Assembly (NCBI RefSeq): GCF_028502605.1
Contig: NC_079232.1
Location: 4,588,001 to 4,652,000 of the forward strand
Direction: 5' to 3'
Length of the DNA: 64,000 bases
From: Trichoderma breve
Lineage: Eukaryota; Ascomycota; Sordariomycetes; Hypocreales; Hypocreaceae
Shown: piece after piece, positions 47,902-61,452 of the stretch
Numbering within the stretch: the first letter of the stretch is position 1
Layout: the number at the start of each line of letters is the position of its first letter
Translations under genes and position numbers: made by a program
Notes under the pieces: model-generated
Databases searched by the model: none
Told to the model about the DNA's origin: nothing
The model's input: only the letters and a program-made list of their open reading frames with translations

Positions 47902-49146
47902 CTAAATATCTACGACCACCGCCCTATTCTTCACCTTGCCAGTGCTTCCATACATCTGAGCAGCATTCACAAGCAGGCCACCTTGGTTGCTTCCGGGGCC
48001 TCCCATGATCCATTTCCATAACACGGCATGAACCCCATGCAGCATCACGTAGAAGTGATCCCACCAAGCAGCGTTTGGAACAAAATCCCAAAAGGGTCCG
48101 CGAGTAGGCCGAGAGAGCAACCGCTCATAGGCAAGCTGCATGTCGTCGAAGAAGATGGATTCCTTGCCGTAGCCCCAGTGAACGTGGCCAAAGACGTGGA
48201 GACGAGGTTTGACGCGCCAGAGTTCTTTAAGCAGATTAGGATCGCCAAGACCAAGATCCAAGTGGTGTTTCTGATACGAGACAAATTAGCAGGCTGAGCC
48301 TTTGGTAGACAGAAGAGGAGAATTGTTATACCGGAGGGCAGTGTGTCACCAGAATATCGGTCTGAGGTGGGATTCTGCTAAACCACGGTGAATTGGTAGG
48401 CTCATATTGGAATCTATATTCGAGTCAGCATTCCAAATGTCCCAACTCGAAGCCAATGTCTCTCGCTGGTACACTCACGCAAAGCTCTCTGGTCCACATT
48501 CCGGAATGTCGGGCACACCAAAAATGGTGAGTTTACGTCCATGGATCTCTTGCACAGTCAAGCCACTTTCAAGATAATGCAGTCCCTCCAAGTTAACCAC
48601 AGCACCAGCCTTGACGTCCGGGTCAAGGCGGCTACGCGAGTCAAACCAGCTATCATGATTTCCACAGACAACAATCTTGACTTGGTGAGGCTGGCTCTTC
48701 AGCCAATCGAGCTGCTTTTGAATGTCTTCAGCGGTCCCAGAATTGGTCAAGTCGCCTGCGTGAATGAGGATGTCGCCCGCGGGGATGTCGACCACTTGGT
48801 CATGGGTGTCGGATATGCAGACGACTCGAATAGCTGGTTTGCCACGAGGAGGAACAAACGGCTGGCCTCGGAGGAAGAGAAAGATGTGATAGAGCCTGAC
48901 GGTGATGAAAGTCAATGGCGAGAGGAGGAGCTGATCGAGGAGAGTGAGGCGCTCCCACTGGTTCTCCCGGCGAAGGCCGAGGAAAGTGAGCAGGCCCATG
49001 ACGAGCGTTAAAGCAGCGCTGGCACTGGAGATGTTGATGCTAGATTTGATAGAAATTGACCAGCATTGTGGTGTTTTTGCATACGAAAATCTGCATGTAA
49101 TGAGAAGGGCTGAAAGCATGACGCATCTCAAGAGGGATGAGCTCAT
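47902..49146 (-). CDS. Membrane-anchored calcineurin-like metallophosphoesterase, 372 aa
   Basis: Two-metal phosphoesterase of the MPPED-like class; substrate unknown. Exons are 49146-48479, 48413-48332 and 48270-47902, with introns of 65 and 61 bp. The metal and catalytic motifs are complete: D113-x-H115 (VVCISDTHDQ), GD at 131-132 (ILIHAGDLTNSG), GNHD at 162-165, H247 (LVTHCPP) and GHVH at 278-281. The CPP turn and the late AYERLLSRPTRGPFWDFVPN with NAAQMYGSTGKVKNRAVVVD match fungal members. Hydrophobic stretches at about 42-58 and 72-93, with a more weakly hydrophobic start (5-19), suggest an N-terminal membrane anchor. Confidence 0.92.
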
Positions 49147-49708
49147 GGCTCATGGTGTCAATACTGTTCGCTGATTGGCTGGATTCTAGCCCTTCCCGGG
49201 AGAGGCTTAGCCGGGCTTTTCTGGAGATTAAATCTAGGATCTAGCTATCAGTAGCTGATCGTCAATGGCTTGGAAATGGCTTCACATGACGAGGTTTTCA
49301 GCTGTAATGGATGATGCACGTCGTCTTTTTCTTCTTTATTTCCCATCCCTCCTCGCCCCTTTTCAGTTTCACTCTTATCCTTCTCACCATATCCTCTATT
49401 TCTGTCTTTCAGAGCACGCTTCAACCTCTTTGCTTCTAGACAAGGCTAATCCTTATAGGGTAACCACACAGCCCAGTGACGTCTTTGCCCGCCATCCCCA
49501 CAACAGCTCCTGACAATCTTGCTATCGATTGACCACATACGCAGCTCAGCTCTTTCTCTCTCTGTTTTGCAACCCCCTACAACTGCGTACCTCTTGCACG
49601 CGCGCTCCCAGGTGCTGCATGCAGTCAATTGTAAAGATTAATTCACTTCTCTCTTCCTAACAATCCTCTTCGAGCTCTTTTGCTTGTCTCGTGCTCGACG
49701 TCATCGAC
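49147..49708. other. Divergent promoter region, phosphoesterase / anoctamin
   Basis: A 562-bp head-to-head spacer, pyrimidine-rich near 49,320-49,440 and 49,540-49,700, probably promoters and leaders for both genes. Confidence 0.5.
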
Positions 49709-52324
49709 ATGTCAAGCCTGCGGGGCTTGTACGGTAAGGGGGAGGATCAGGGTATAGAGGGCAACTTTGGGTAAGCATGTGAAGACGATCTGCAGCTTTC
49801 CATCTCATAATCTAATTAACGGCCCATGTTGAAAACAATAAAGGGTTGATTATGTGATTCATTACCGAATACCACCCAAGGGTACGTCCGTCCTGATATT
49901 TGAACTCATCCTCTCCTGCACTGGCTTACACCACTCTAGAGAGAGCCAAGGCAGAGGCCGCCTTTGTTCAGCTCATTGAAGCTCTCACAAATATCGGTCT
50001 CACCACCGCCGTTCGCTGCGGTGACAAGGACTCTCTTCTCGTCTTCACCAGGCTCGCCTCAAATGATCTGTTGGCCCGGCAGGTCTACAGCTCTCGCCTT
50101 CAGGACTGGCTGCAAGGAGTCCGCATCAAAGCCCCTGCCAGCGATGTCACGCAGGCAATCAAGGACGAGCCCGTTACTGAGGCTGAGAGGCTTCGATTGG
50201 TCTATCTCCTGATTACAGAGTCTCGAAATGAGGGAGGCGCGGGCATCACGCAGGGGCAAGGTCAGTGGAAGTACGTCGAGGCCATCTTTCCACTCCATAA
50301 CAATGCATTCAACAAGGAGTGGCTGCATAAATGGAGCAAAAAGTACATCCTGGACCAATCCGATTTAGACGACATTCGAGACAAGTTTGGCGAGGGCGTT
50401 GCCTTTTACTTTGCGTTCCTCAAGGATTACTTCCGCTTCCAGATATTCCCGGCCGTGGTAGGCTTCTCTTGTTGGATGCTGATGGGACAGTTCTCTACTT
50501 TTTATGCCATCTGCAGCTGTCTCTGGTCCGTCGTGTTTTTTGAGTATTGGAAGCGCAAGGAAGCTGATTTGTCCATCACTTGGGGTGTTCGCGGCGTTTC
50601 CAAGATACAGCATCCACGAGCGGAATTTCAGTGGGATTTTGAGGCGGAGGACGCGGTTACGGGAGAGCCCATCAAGATCTATGCTCCTATTAAGCGGTTA
50701 CAAACTCAGCTTCTTCAGATACCTTTTGCTTTAGCTTGCATTGTTGTATTGGGCGGGCTTGTGGCTACAGTAAACTCTCTGGAGATCTTTATTAACGAAG
50801 TATATGCTGGTCCAGGGAAGGCGTATTTGGTGAGTATGCCATTTTTCGACTTGAGAACCCCTATCCTGTCCTTATTCACTATTTTTGCAACATGCAATAC
50901 TAATATTCGCGGTATAGGGCTTCCTGCCATCCATCTTACTTGCCACCCTGACACCAACATTTTCGACTATTCTCATGTCTGCTGCTAAGAAGTTGACAGA
51001 TAAAGAGAATTACGATACCATGGATGGTACGTGTACAAAGCACAAATCTCAAAGCAAGTCAGTGCGAAGCGAAACTAACTGAATCTCCATTTGAAGCACA
51101 CCATGCTGCTTTGGTCCAGAAACAGTTTGTGCTCAACTTCATGACTTCATATATGGCATTGACTTTTACGGCCTTTGTCTACATTCCCTTTGGTAGCATT
51201 CTGCAGCCATTCCTTAACTTTTGGGGCAAGACTGCTCAAACTCTCACGATGAGCGAGGTTCCCTTGACCACGCGCCAGTTTGAATCAAACCCCCAGAGGA
51301 TTGCCAACCAAATGTACTACACCACGGTCACGGCACAAATTATCAATACTCTTACCGAAGTCGTTGTACCCTACATCAAGCACAAAGCTACTGTTAAAGC
51401 AAAGGAGCTGTCGTCCAATGGCGCGGTTAAGTCGAATGACCAGCCCGAAGAAGCCGAGTTCTTGAAACGTGTACGAAATCAAACTGGACTCGAGGTCTAC
51501 GACGTTACTGCAGACTACCGTGAGATGGTAATGCAGTATGGTGAGTTGAGACTCTGCATTACGTTTTGCCGTGAAGGAATACCTTTAATAATTTTGAACA
51601 GGCTATCTCTCTCTGTTTTCCGTTTCATGGCCTCTTACGGCCTGCTTTTTCCTTCTCAACAACTGGATCGAGCTGCGATCCGATGCTCTGAAGATTGTCA
51701 TTGGCTGTCGCAGACCTATCCCGTGGCGAGCTGACTCTATTGGACCGTGGTTGACGGCCCTGGGCTTCCTCTCATGGCTCGGCAGCGTCACCAGCGCTGC
51801 TATTGTCTATCTCTGCAGTGCCGACAAGCAAGACGGCACCGTATCATACATCACTGCAGGCGGTGTTCTCTTGAGCATCCTCCTAGCTGAACACCTCTAT
51901 TTTGCGGCTCAGCTTACCGTCCGATTTGTCATGGGTAAGGTGGAGAGCCCTGGCCTCCAGAGGGAACGCAAGGAACGCTTCCAGATGAGGAAGAAGCTCT
52001 TGGAGGAGACCGTCGGCCACGTGGCGAGCGAGAAGGCCACAGTCGAGGTTCCAGGGGTCGAAAAGACGGAGCAAATCACTAGGCAAACGTTGGAAGAGGA
52101 AGCCAGGCTGGCCTCGATCCATGGGCATGGATCCCCCGAAGAACTGTAAGAAATTTGGTGTCAAACTTGTTTGCTTGGCTTCTGGATAGCCTTGCATGCT
52201 AGGTCGTGCAGACTCAGTTGTGGCTGACATGGATAACAGGTTCTGGCAACGCCAGCGAGGCATGCAGGATACAATCTTGGTCGGCCGGAAATTGATCGCA
52301 GAGCAGTCTAGTGGCAAGGCCTGA
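49709..52324 (+). CDS. Anoctamin (TMEM16 / Ist2-like) membrane protein, 723 aa
   Basis: Multi-pass protein of the TMEM16 family; fungal members act as calcium-activated lipid scramblases or ER-plasma-membrane tethers. Seven exons: 49709-49770, 49844-49881, 49940-50829, 50918-51026, 51097-51540, 51602-52145 and 52240-52324. The N-terminal cytosolic domain has VDYVIHYRIPPKERAKAEAA and FVQLIEALTNIGLTTAVRCG. Next are DDIRDKFGEGVAFYFAFLKD and the first helix region YFRFQIFPAVVGFSCWM. VVFFEYWKRKEADLSITWGV is a family hallmark. Later helices include GFLPSILLATLTPTFSTILM, NFMTSYMALTFTAFVYIPFG and YLSLFSVSWPLTACFFLLNN followed by WIELRSDALKI. The last exon adds FWQRQRGMQDTILVGRKLIA; without it the frame ends at an intron stop. 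Scramblase versus channel activity cannot be judged here. Confidence 0.94.
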
Positions 52325-53171
52325 GGTTGAGCCTGCTTAAGGGCATCAGGGGCATCTGGACTAATCTCTCGAGTGCGGAGATTCTGGCGTCCAGGTCAAG
52401 GCCACACCCTGCAGCCGTCGTACAGAAGACTCCGTACGGATTAATACGCTGCGTGCCCCGTCGACTAACTTTTGCCGCGGGCTCTGGAAATGGGGATATG
52501 CCCCATTGCGATACCGACAACTTTAGACATGGGACAATGTGGAGGCGTTCGAGGTGGGGCGGCGATGTTGAAGACACAGCACGTGCTCGGAGCTTGAGAC
52601 CGATACGGAAGACGGAAGCCGGAGGACGGAAGACGGGGGTCTGAAGTTGATTATGGAGACTGTTTGCTGGATTTTGGAAAGCAGCTTGCTCGCTAGCTAG
52701 CGTTTTGTCTTGAATCCTTTTCACAAGCGATGAGTTTGTCGTGTGTTTTGTGCTGTAGAAACTTGATGCTATCTATACAAGGATGCTCTCTCTCGCCTAT
52801 GGAATAACGAGATTCAAGCATGTTGACGTTGGCTCTGCTTGGCTTGAACTATCAACGCCAAAAGACACCCCTCCCCTGGTTTAAGCCCACGCCCCCTTGA
52901 GGATCAGACAAAAAAAAAGTCGCGCTTGTGTCTTCAGACAATAGGAAGCCCGTGCAGCTAGCACATCTTGCCCAACATGGCGATTGATCACGAGGGGAGA
53001 GGCGAGCAAACAAGGCCAGATCTGATCGGCGGGTTGGACAATAGGAATCCGCAATGCTCGCACATGATGCAGCTAGAGGATTTAAAAGGATGAGATGGAA
53101 CCTATAGATGCTCTGCATGAGGGCGCACAGGCGTGAGGGTGATCTGCGATTCCTTTGACGATGGAGAAAAT

Positions 53172-53380
53172 CCAAGGATCAAGGGACTTATATTGTCACC
53201 GACTTTTTTCGGTTCAACGCGAGACGTTGGATGAAGAGTGATCTAACAATAGATTCGAGATGAACTCAAACAAGAAAAAATCAAGGATCAAGGGATTTGA
53301 TACTGTCACCGACTTTTTTGGTTTGGATGCGGGAAGTTCGAGACTGATCTAACAATAGATTTGAGATGAAGTCAAACATT
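53172..53380. repeat. Diverged tandem duplication, two ~105-bp units
   Basis: Unit 1 starts at about 53172 and unit 2 at 53281, a period of 109 bp. Both carry AAGGATCAAGGGA, GTCACCGACTTTTTT, GATCTAACAATAGATT and GAGATGAA-TCAAAC in the same order. Identity is roughly 80% by eye, with several C/T and G/A differences and a small gap. Confidence 0.85.
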
Positions 53381-56300
53381 GCATCAATACTGGCCTCAAC
53401 AAAGCATGCAAGCCTGCCCCATTCACAGGTACCGGCAGGGCTCAACCGATCGTGTTCCGCAAATTGACAATTTGATATCAAGATGCGCTTCTGTATGTAA
53501 TTGTTGATAGAATTTGAGTTTTTTTGAACAAGGGGTCCCACGATCCACCTAGGTAGTTCCGTGTCATCTCTTTTTTTAATCGATCTTACCCCATACTCAG
53601 GATAACATGTACGCACAGGTAAATGTGACAAGTGAATACCATGCTAGCAAGCAGTTGGATTAGGCTGCCTTATTGAAAATCTGTGGCTAAAAATGGGTTG
53701 GAGTTGGATGGTTGAAAAATCTTTATCGTTTGAACGCTGATAAAAAAAGGTTGAGATTCGCTGGTATGGCATTTTTAGTGTTATGAGACACACATTTTGG
53801 GAGGGACTGCATACAGCCTTTGTGTCAATTTCTTATCTGTAATTTTTTGATGCCTAGCAGGCAGTAAAACTAAAAGAGCCAAGGATTCAGTGGCGCTCAC
53901 ATCGCAATAAGGATTCCGACGCTGACGTTGGGAGGATTTTCTTGGAGCCTGACAGAGGATCTGAAACTTGTATAACCTCAACTCAACAGATGAGCTGAAT
54001 AAGCGGTCTCAACACAATTGAGCAGGCCAAGCGACGTGATCAGCCGTAGTAAGCAACTTCGTCCATTGTTCTCTCGACCTGTGGTCGCCGATTTGTACAA
54101 TGCCAGAACTAGAGACCTCATCAACCTTCTATAAATGCAAGCAGCCCTAGTTCTTCAAACGGGTCAACTCACTGCTAATAATTGCTACAAAGGATGCAAA
54201 GCAAGTTACCCGATCTAACCACCTCCGTATTCCGCCCCGTAACCGTGTCCGCGTAGCTATTCCGCCGAGCCGTGTCCCAGCCGTGTCCCCAAAAGGCTTG
54301 AGCATCATCACGGCCTCTACTCCTCCGCCAACACCATCCTTCGTTCCTGATGAACGTGGGCAAGGACCCCCGTCACTCAGCTGGAAAACTTCAAGCACAC
54401 AGTTTCCGACGCTTTGCAGGGCCACTCAACCTTTATTTACGAATCGAGGTATAAATGTCGAGGCCTGAAATAGGAGTGTCGTCATGGCAGTTTTCTTGAA
54501 ATAGCGAGCTCGACACAGTCTCACGCCCGCCGATACCGCCGAAAAACAATCCGCCGGATAAACTTGAAATGCAGTCATGAAACAGGACAAAACATGCCTG
54601 TTGGCGGTCTATTAACCTAAATGTGGTAAGCAGTACGCAAGATGATTGCAGCAGTAGGCCGGAGTAGAACAGCGAGGCCAACCCGGATGATGCCCGATGT
54701 CTTCGGAGAGACTGTAATAGGACACTGCTTTCCTGGGTTTTCTAATACCCACAATTTGATAACTTTTCGAATACTGCGTTACAAAGAGCTTCTCTCATAC
54801 TTCTCCACCTAGCGAGACACAAGGCTCGGGTTTTCAGTGAGGCCCCACCGTTCAGCATCCATCACATCTACAAACCTGAAGTCCTACGAGCTTGACCATA
54901 TGCGAATCACTAATAAACTTGGAACATGCCTTGTAGTAGAGGCATGGGCCCTAACAGGGTTCGGTCTTTCTTAAGGCTGAAGTTTTAAACTTACACGGGC
55001 TACTATAGCACCTAGACTAAATGCCCGCCTTGATGCCTCCTCGCTCAAAGGAGGAGGTCAACTTGATGTTCATGTAGCTGGATGTGCTTAGTAGGTAGGT
55101 CTATGTACATACATTGTAGCACTTGGCTTTCTATAGCAGGCACCTTGATAATACAATATAAGCGAGCTTCATGCGGATGGTTTACATCATCTCAAACCAG
55201 CACTTGGCTGGCCACATCTCCGCTCATTATCATGTTGCAATTTCTCGCGTCTCGCTACCATACTAGCAAGGCTGCATGAAGAACATAAAGGAGCTACGAG
55301 TGCTAACCTGTTACGCGGCGTCAACTTCCCGAGGGGAAGTGGTGCTAAATGGCCCTACTGGCCGGTCCAGATTCCACACAGTCCACATTCCCATGAGACC
55401 CTTGACGGTCGAGAACCCTTCATGGGTGGCTAGCCCATATGGAGGCGACTGATCCGACTAGGTGGTGTTGGTAGATTGCCAGTAGGATCTGTTTATGCGG
55501 ATGGTATGCGGACTAATGGGACATGGGGGTTGGAGTGCATTCACTTACATGTCGTACATGCAAGGTACGGGCAGTAAGACTACATGTGCGTGTACATACT
55601 CATACATGATGAGCTCATAATGTTGAACGAGTGATACCTCGAGGGCCAATGGGTGAGCTGAATTTTGTCCCAGTACTTACGAATACATGGATGTATCTTT
55701 CTCTCGTTGTCTCATTCTCTCACGGGCACTGATGTAAGTAAATGGTTCTTGTTGATGCCTCGAAGTCCTTTGATGGAGCAGCTCCAATGCGGCACTCGTA
55801 TCGACATCGATCAACAACGGTGCCTGCTTTGAGCTACTGCACAAGTGCTCACTGAAATGTGACGAACCGTGCTTCCAGTTCTTTAGAGGCACATGGAAAT
55901 AAGCAGCATCGGCCAACCAAAGGGGGTGTGTGCATTGCAACATTACCCGGAACGTGAGTTTGTGATGGATGGATGGAGAGTGAGTGGCTGATACACCTTG
56001 CGTCCCCCATGTGAGATGCTAATCTGTTTAAATCGTGAGGTCCCCCCTTTTTTGCTACTCTCGAACGGGAAACTCGATGACCCAAAAGTCCTTGGGGATT
56101 TGTTGAGATAACCTGCTGAGACTCAATTGGTCTTGAGCGTGCCGATAACCATGTTCCAGGGCCTCAATTGGGTGTTGTTGAGGTGAGAGCAGTTCGTGTT
56201 AGGGTTCATGTCATGTAACCACAGCATTGACGCTCGGGCACAGAACAATTACCCGTTGGTCCGTCATACCTGGATGCTTGTGTGTGCATGGATTACGAGT

Positions 56301-57853
56301 CCATGGATGGATGGATGGGATCAAATGTCTTACCTCTGCGTGCATCTGCCTTCTCCACTCTTCACCACTCTCGCGGCTCCCAAATTTCTCCATCTTCAGC
56401 CCAACCACCATCCAGGAACGGGATCCATGGAGTGGAGGGGCAGAGAAGCTGCTAAGGAGACTCGACTGGAGCTGGACTGGCATCCACAAAGAAGATGAAA
56501 TATTCGCTCAGCGGCGGCTTTGTTTGATTTGATTGAGATTGAGCAAAGGGGAAGAGGGGTCCCTTTCAGAGCTTTCATGTTTGCACTATTGCAGCCTTTG
56601 CCGTTTGCGACACCGCACCGTCGTGCCAGATCTTTGACTAGAAGCAGAGGCGAATGTGACGCATCAAAGCCAAGGCGAAACAATGACCAAACGCCACCGG
56701 ATACGGGACACTACTGTAGTCAGTCACCGATTTCTTTCTTATTCTGCTTGCTTGGCACCGCGTGGGCAGCGAGAAGAAACGAGGTTGGGGTTTATTGATT
56801 GCATTGCATATTGCATCCAGGTACGGGATCCATCTCCCACGCGAGGTGATATCCATCTAGTGCTCTTACAGTTCATGCCCGCTCGTACGAGGAACCACCA
56901 TCTCCATCGTCAGTGTATACGAATTGCTTGCTCCAGACAAAGAGGGGAAGCATATCCGCAACCGTTAACCCTTGTCTCCTTGTCTGCATGGCCCAGCTAG
57001 TAACTAATGAGGTTCGTTCGTTCGACAAGAAAATTGCAAAAAAGTGAGGCTGCTGCAGTTCCAACTTCAAAGGCGCGCGCACACGAGCTAACTGGCGCCA
57101 GGCCGCTATTCCCAAAATAGCGCTTTCTTTGACAGCTCCGGCCAATGCACGATCGCCATTGCGCAACGTGGACAGGACAGCTCGAGTCCCGGGCTTACTG
57201 ACCGAGCAGGGATTTACTTACAAGTGCTGCAAGTTACAGGGGGTCCCGGCAGGATCGCGACACTAACAGCCCGCTTCCGAATTAGCCCATCCACTGGGGG
57301 GACCTCGTACCAATCGACATACGGAGCCTGTCCAATCGACATCCAATCGTCGGTGCCCTCGTGCTCACAAGCCTCACAAAGATGATGTTCGAGGGTCCAG
57401 AGTCAACGCCTGGTTTCGCTCTCGGTCGATTCATTCATGCCTGGCAACGCTGCCCCGGAATGGGGCATCCATGGATCTTTCAGGGGATGCAGACCCGACG
57501 TTCGTTCGCTTCCATGCATGTCCAACCGTTGCTGGTCGTGGTTTGGTTGGCATGTCTGGTCTGTCTGTCTGTCTCCGTTCCGTCCCATAATCGTGCATGC
57601 GTCCATCCATGCATCCAAAATTGCCCTACTAAGGCTAGGCGGGTACCTGTCCATTGATTGTTGCAACCGTGCCAACTGCTGTGATTGTCCGTGATAGCTA
57701 GCACAGGCGATGCTATCCATACATGTACTATATCGACGCCTGGGTGGCTGCAGCCATGGCCAAGATCTGCCCTAGGCATTCATCCATGGATCCCTCAGCC
57801 TCGAGACTAACAGTGCTCACGAATGGTGCTACCTGTGTCAGGGTGTTGCTCAG

Positions 57854-57870
57854 CTCTCTCTCTCTCTCTC
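57854..57870 (+). repeat. CT dinucleotide repeat
   Basis: 17 bases of alternating C and T within the pyrimidine-rich region upstream of the SH3 gene. Such tracts are common in fungal promoters and leaders. Confidence 0.7.
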
Positions 57871-58384
57871 AGCTTCTTGATACATACGCCTCTCTTTCCT
57901 CGCACTCTCCAGGCATTTTCCACTTTTTGTATTCCTTCTCCCCGTTTCCATCTACCTCTTCTCTCCTCTCCCAACTTCACAATTTCTACAACTCTACACT
58001 CTATCTCACTAGTGTCTGCTGTCGAATTGCAGCTACTCATTCCACCTAACAGTCTGTTCGAGATCCTCCCAAGGCTCACTCTCACTTCCTCATAGGCTTG
58101 CCCCACGCGGGGAGTCTCTCGGTGCTGATTCCCTTTTTATAAAACGCCACGCCTAGCAACCACCGTCCAAGACTATCAGTTTGCTATAACATCTTTATCC
58201 TCTTTTAATCTCCGCTTCCCATTGCATTGCTTCCACCTGCGCTTAATATCGCACGTGTCGTACGCACCGACTTGCACCAAGTCGGTTGCACGAGGCTGTC
58301 ATCGTACAAAAACCCCCCCAGTCCCTCGCCCCGCCGGCGTGTTGACGCTGCTCGCCTGAGCAATTCTGCCCGGGGACAGCAAAG

Positions 58385-61300
58385 ATGGAAACCATTGTCG
58401 ATCTGATCCTCACCCCGTTTAGGGATATCGTCGACAAGGGGAGAACAGCTATCCAGAATGCTGGTGACACACAGCCCATGCTCAAGGCCTCTCAGGCCCT
58501 GCTGAAGGAAGGCGAGCGTGCTCTAAAGAAGATAGAGCCGCTATGCAAGAAGCACTTTGACGACTATGGGCCGGCCTTTCTTGAAGCAGTGAAAGACAAT
58601 GGTAAGCTTTTCTAAAGAAAAAGATGCATTGATATGCTCTCGGAGCAATAGAAGCTAAAACTGCCTCAAACAGAGGACATTGCCCAGTTCCGAGTCCAAC
58701 TTACCGACATGCTGTGGGAGTTTGACGATTATATCGAAGTAGATGACTTTGATGCCGACAAGTTTACCGAGCTTCAGATGATGTCGCGAACAGCTGCACC
58801 CAAGATTTATGATATCCTCTTGAAGATGAAGCTCGAGGCGCCGGTCCAGTCATTCAATCAAGAGCATTTCATGTCACAACTGTCACCTCCCTCATCGCCT
58901 CATCCCACGCCAACGATGCTTCTACCACCCATGATGCCCAACATGATGCCCACCACAGCACCGCCTTCAACAACTGGTGCAAGCTCAGTCGGCAGGGATT
59001 CCATATCGAGCTCCAAGACAGACAGCAGATCTGTCATGGATACAGGCCCGGTTGAGAATGCCAACGAGCAGTTGAGTGTGATACTTGATAAGGCGTTCAA
59101 CAGCGACAGCAACACCCTCGAGCTCATCTCTCAACCACCCCCAGCGCCACCTCCAGACAGGGCCCTGCCTCCTCCGCCGCCGCCGCCACCGGCAACACTG
59201 GAACAACTGCCCCCAAGACCACCCTCAACGAACCCGTGGGACATTAGAGTCAAGACTGTCGCTTCTGACGATGAACGGCCACGTGATGCCCCTTCAGCAC
59301 GCCGAAGGCCGCCTGTTGAGCCAGCTCTCCACACACCGGTTGAAGGAACATCACCAATCAGCCCGTATACTACCTCTAGAAACTTTTCAATTCCGCGTCC
59401 CAACCACCCGGATAGTGCTCGCAGCTCTGGGTTGCTTCAGGAATACACGAGCGATTCAGAGGACAAGCATTCGTCCATGGCCACCACAATCAGCAGCCAA
59501 TTGTCAAACTACAGCATGAGCCCTACTCAAACTTCACGGCCTCGAGCACCAAGCAATCACAGCAACCCCACCTATAGCAGCAGCACGCCAACTATACCCG
59601 AGGAAATGCTAAAGACCCAAAATATCAGGTCGAGGAGCACTTCACGACAACGCCCTGCGGTCATGTACTCACCGATGCCCTACAGATCGCAGCGTCCACG
59701 CCAGCCATCGCACCCAACCTCGGCTGATGAGCGAATGGATGACGCTAGGACTATTCGCAGGAATGATTCATTCAGGAACGATTCATTAAGCGAGCCCGGA
59801 CATCAAGCTATGGAGCGTAGAGAGTCTGACGCCGAGAGCTTAATCGACCCGAATCCTCTACCCATCAGCACAAGAGGATCCGTTGCCGACCCCGGGCCGC
59901 CGGTAGCTCCTAACCCAGAGCCGCCGCTACCAACAAAAGAGCAGCAGCAGCAGCAACAACCAGGGCTCGAGCTCGCTCGCCGCAACACAGGCCTTACCTT
60001 GTCCGATGGTATGGATAGTGGCTTGATTCCAGTAGACTCCTCTGTGCCTGGAGCTCATCTGGCGAACCTACCACCGCAGGATCTGTCCATCGACAATTTC
60101 AGTTCATTTTACGTGCAGAAGCAATTCTGCGCTGGAGCGACCGACGTTATAAACGGAGGAATTGGTGTCAAGAGACAAAAGAAACCTGTTAGTGTTCCCT
60201 CCTCTGTTTTTTCTTTACGGCATTACTAAATTCAGTTATCCAGGGCCTCACCACAGCCGTGGTTGCTAAATGCACGCATTGTCTGTATGAGCTCGACTTT
60301 AAGCACCTGGAGTATGATATTAGCAAGAAAGGTATGTCTGCCGCGAACAGTGATATCTTTAGATATAAAGGAAGAAAGACCTATGTTCAGATATCTAACC
60401 CATTTTTCTAGAGGAGGGTAACTACACCAAGCATGGCGTTGGATACCGCCTCCGTTTCTTGCATAAGAGCCACCTGCAAGCCAAGCGCGTTGATGATATC
60501 ATGTATGCCTGCGTCTTTTGCATCCACACCAGTCGAACACTGGACCAGAGCGACGCCACGGTCTTCACATCTACAGCTGCATTGTTTGCCCACTTGGCCC
60601 GGCATCCTCGGCCACTTCCAGATGTCCCTGGTATCGCTGTAGTGGACCAAGAAGAGATCCCACCGCATCTGGTCAACGATTACGATCTCCTCTTCAAGAG
60701 CCCTCCCGAACCTCACCCTGTACAGGAAAGAGCTGCCGAGATTGCCCATCTCCCTACAGCTCATGCAAAAGAATCAGCTCGAAGACTTTTCGGCCAGAGA
60801 CTGCTACCTGACAGAACACCAGCCTTGGAGCTGATTCAAGGAGCCAAGATTACGGGGCTGACTTGGCCAGCTCGATATGGCGGAGAGTGGGCTTTCGGCT
60901 GGCACGACGGTGTTCACGCGTCGATTCCAATGGAAATCATAAAGCTGGATCGACCCCCATTCAGCCAGATCAAGAGAAACAACACGAGCCGCATCCGTGC
61001 TAAGGCTAAGTGGAAGTTTGCTCCCAAGGAAAAGAACGAGGACTGGCTCAAGTTTGACAAGGACGAAATCATCACCAACATCACTTGTAAGTCTTACACT
61101 ACTACTAACATTCAACTATAGAGAGAAGAAGAATAGAAGGGCTAACATGAGACCAGGGTCATATCCCGAGTATTGGTGCTGGGCCGGTACAAACTCAAAG
61201 GGCAAATGGGGAGTCTTCCCCCAGGCGTTCCTCGACTCGAACTCGCTGCAAGAGATTACATCGACCATCAGCTCAGACCGCGCCAGCATTCTCAGCAGCG

Positions 61301-61452
61301 AGAAGAACAAGTCGAACACTATGCTGCCCAAGTTTTCCACCCGGAGCAAGAACGGACGGCCGCCGAGCGTCGCCGGATCGACAAGCAGTGGAGAAACACG
61401 ATCGGTATTTGGAAACTCAAGGAGCCTTCGACGATCGCGAGAGGATTACTGA
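58385..61452 (+). CDS. SH3-domain protein with paired CxxC motifs, conserved fungal type, 929 aa
   Basis: Function not known to me. Exons are 58385-58601, 58674-60187, 60244-60331, 60412-61086 and 61157-61452, with introns of 56-80 bp. The N-terminal about 170 residues are helical (IVDLILTPFRDIVDKGRTAI, then DIAQFRVQLTDMLWEFDDYI). A long Pro/Ser/Thr-rich disordered region follows, with poly-proline (LPPPPPPPPATLEQLPPRPP) able to bind SH3 or profilin, and a short QQQQQQ run. Two CxxC pairs, C587/C590 (KCTHC) and C640/C643 (ACVFC), lie in neighbouring exons and could bind one zinc. Near the C-terminus an SH3-like unit reads AKWKFAPKE, WLKFDKDEIITNI, YWCWAGTNSKGKWGVFPQAF, completed across the last intron. 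The tail is Ser/Arg-rich. An adaptor role in signalling or actin/polarity is a guess. Confidence 0.85.

Larger units (their letters stand above)
52325..58384. other. Long gap, no supported gene
   Basis: About 6 kb after the anoctamin gene. Open frames are short, overlap on both strands and match nothing known. It contains the tandem duplication at 53172-53380, and short simple repeats (GGAT near 56,303-56,318; CT at 57854-57870). The last 550 bp are pyrimidine-rich, like the leader of the next gene. Confidence 0.45.
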
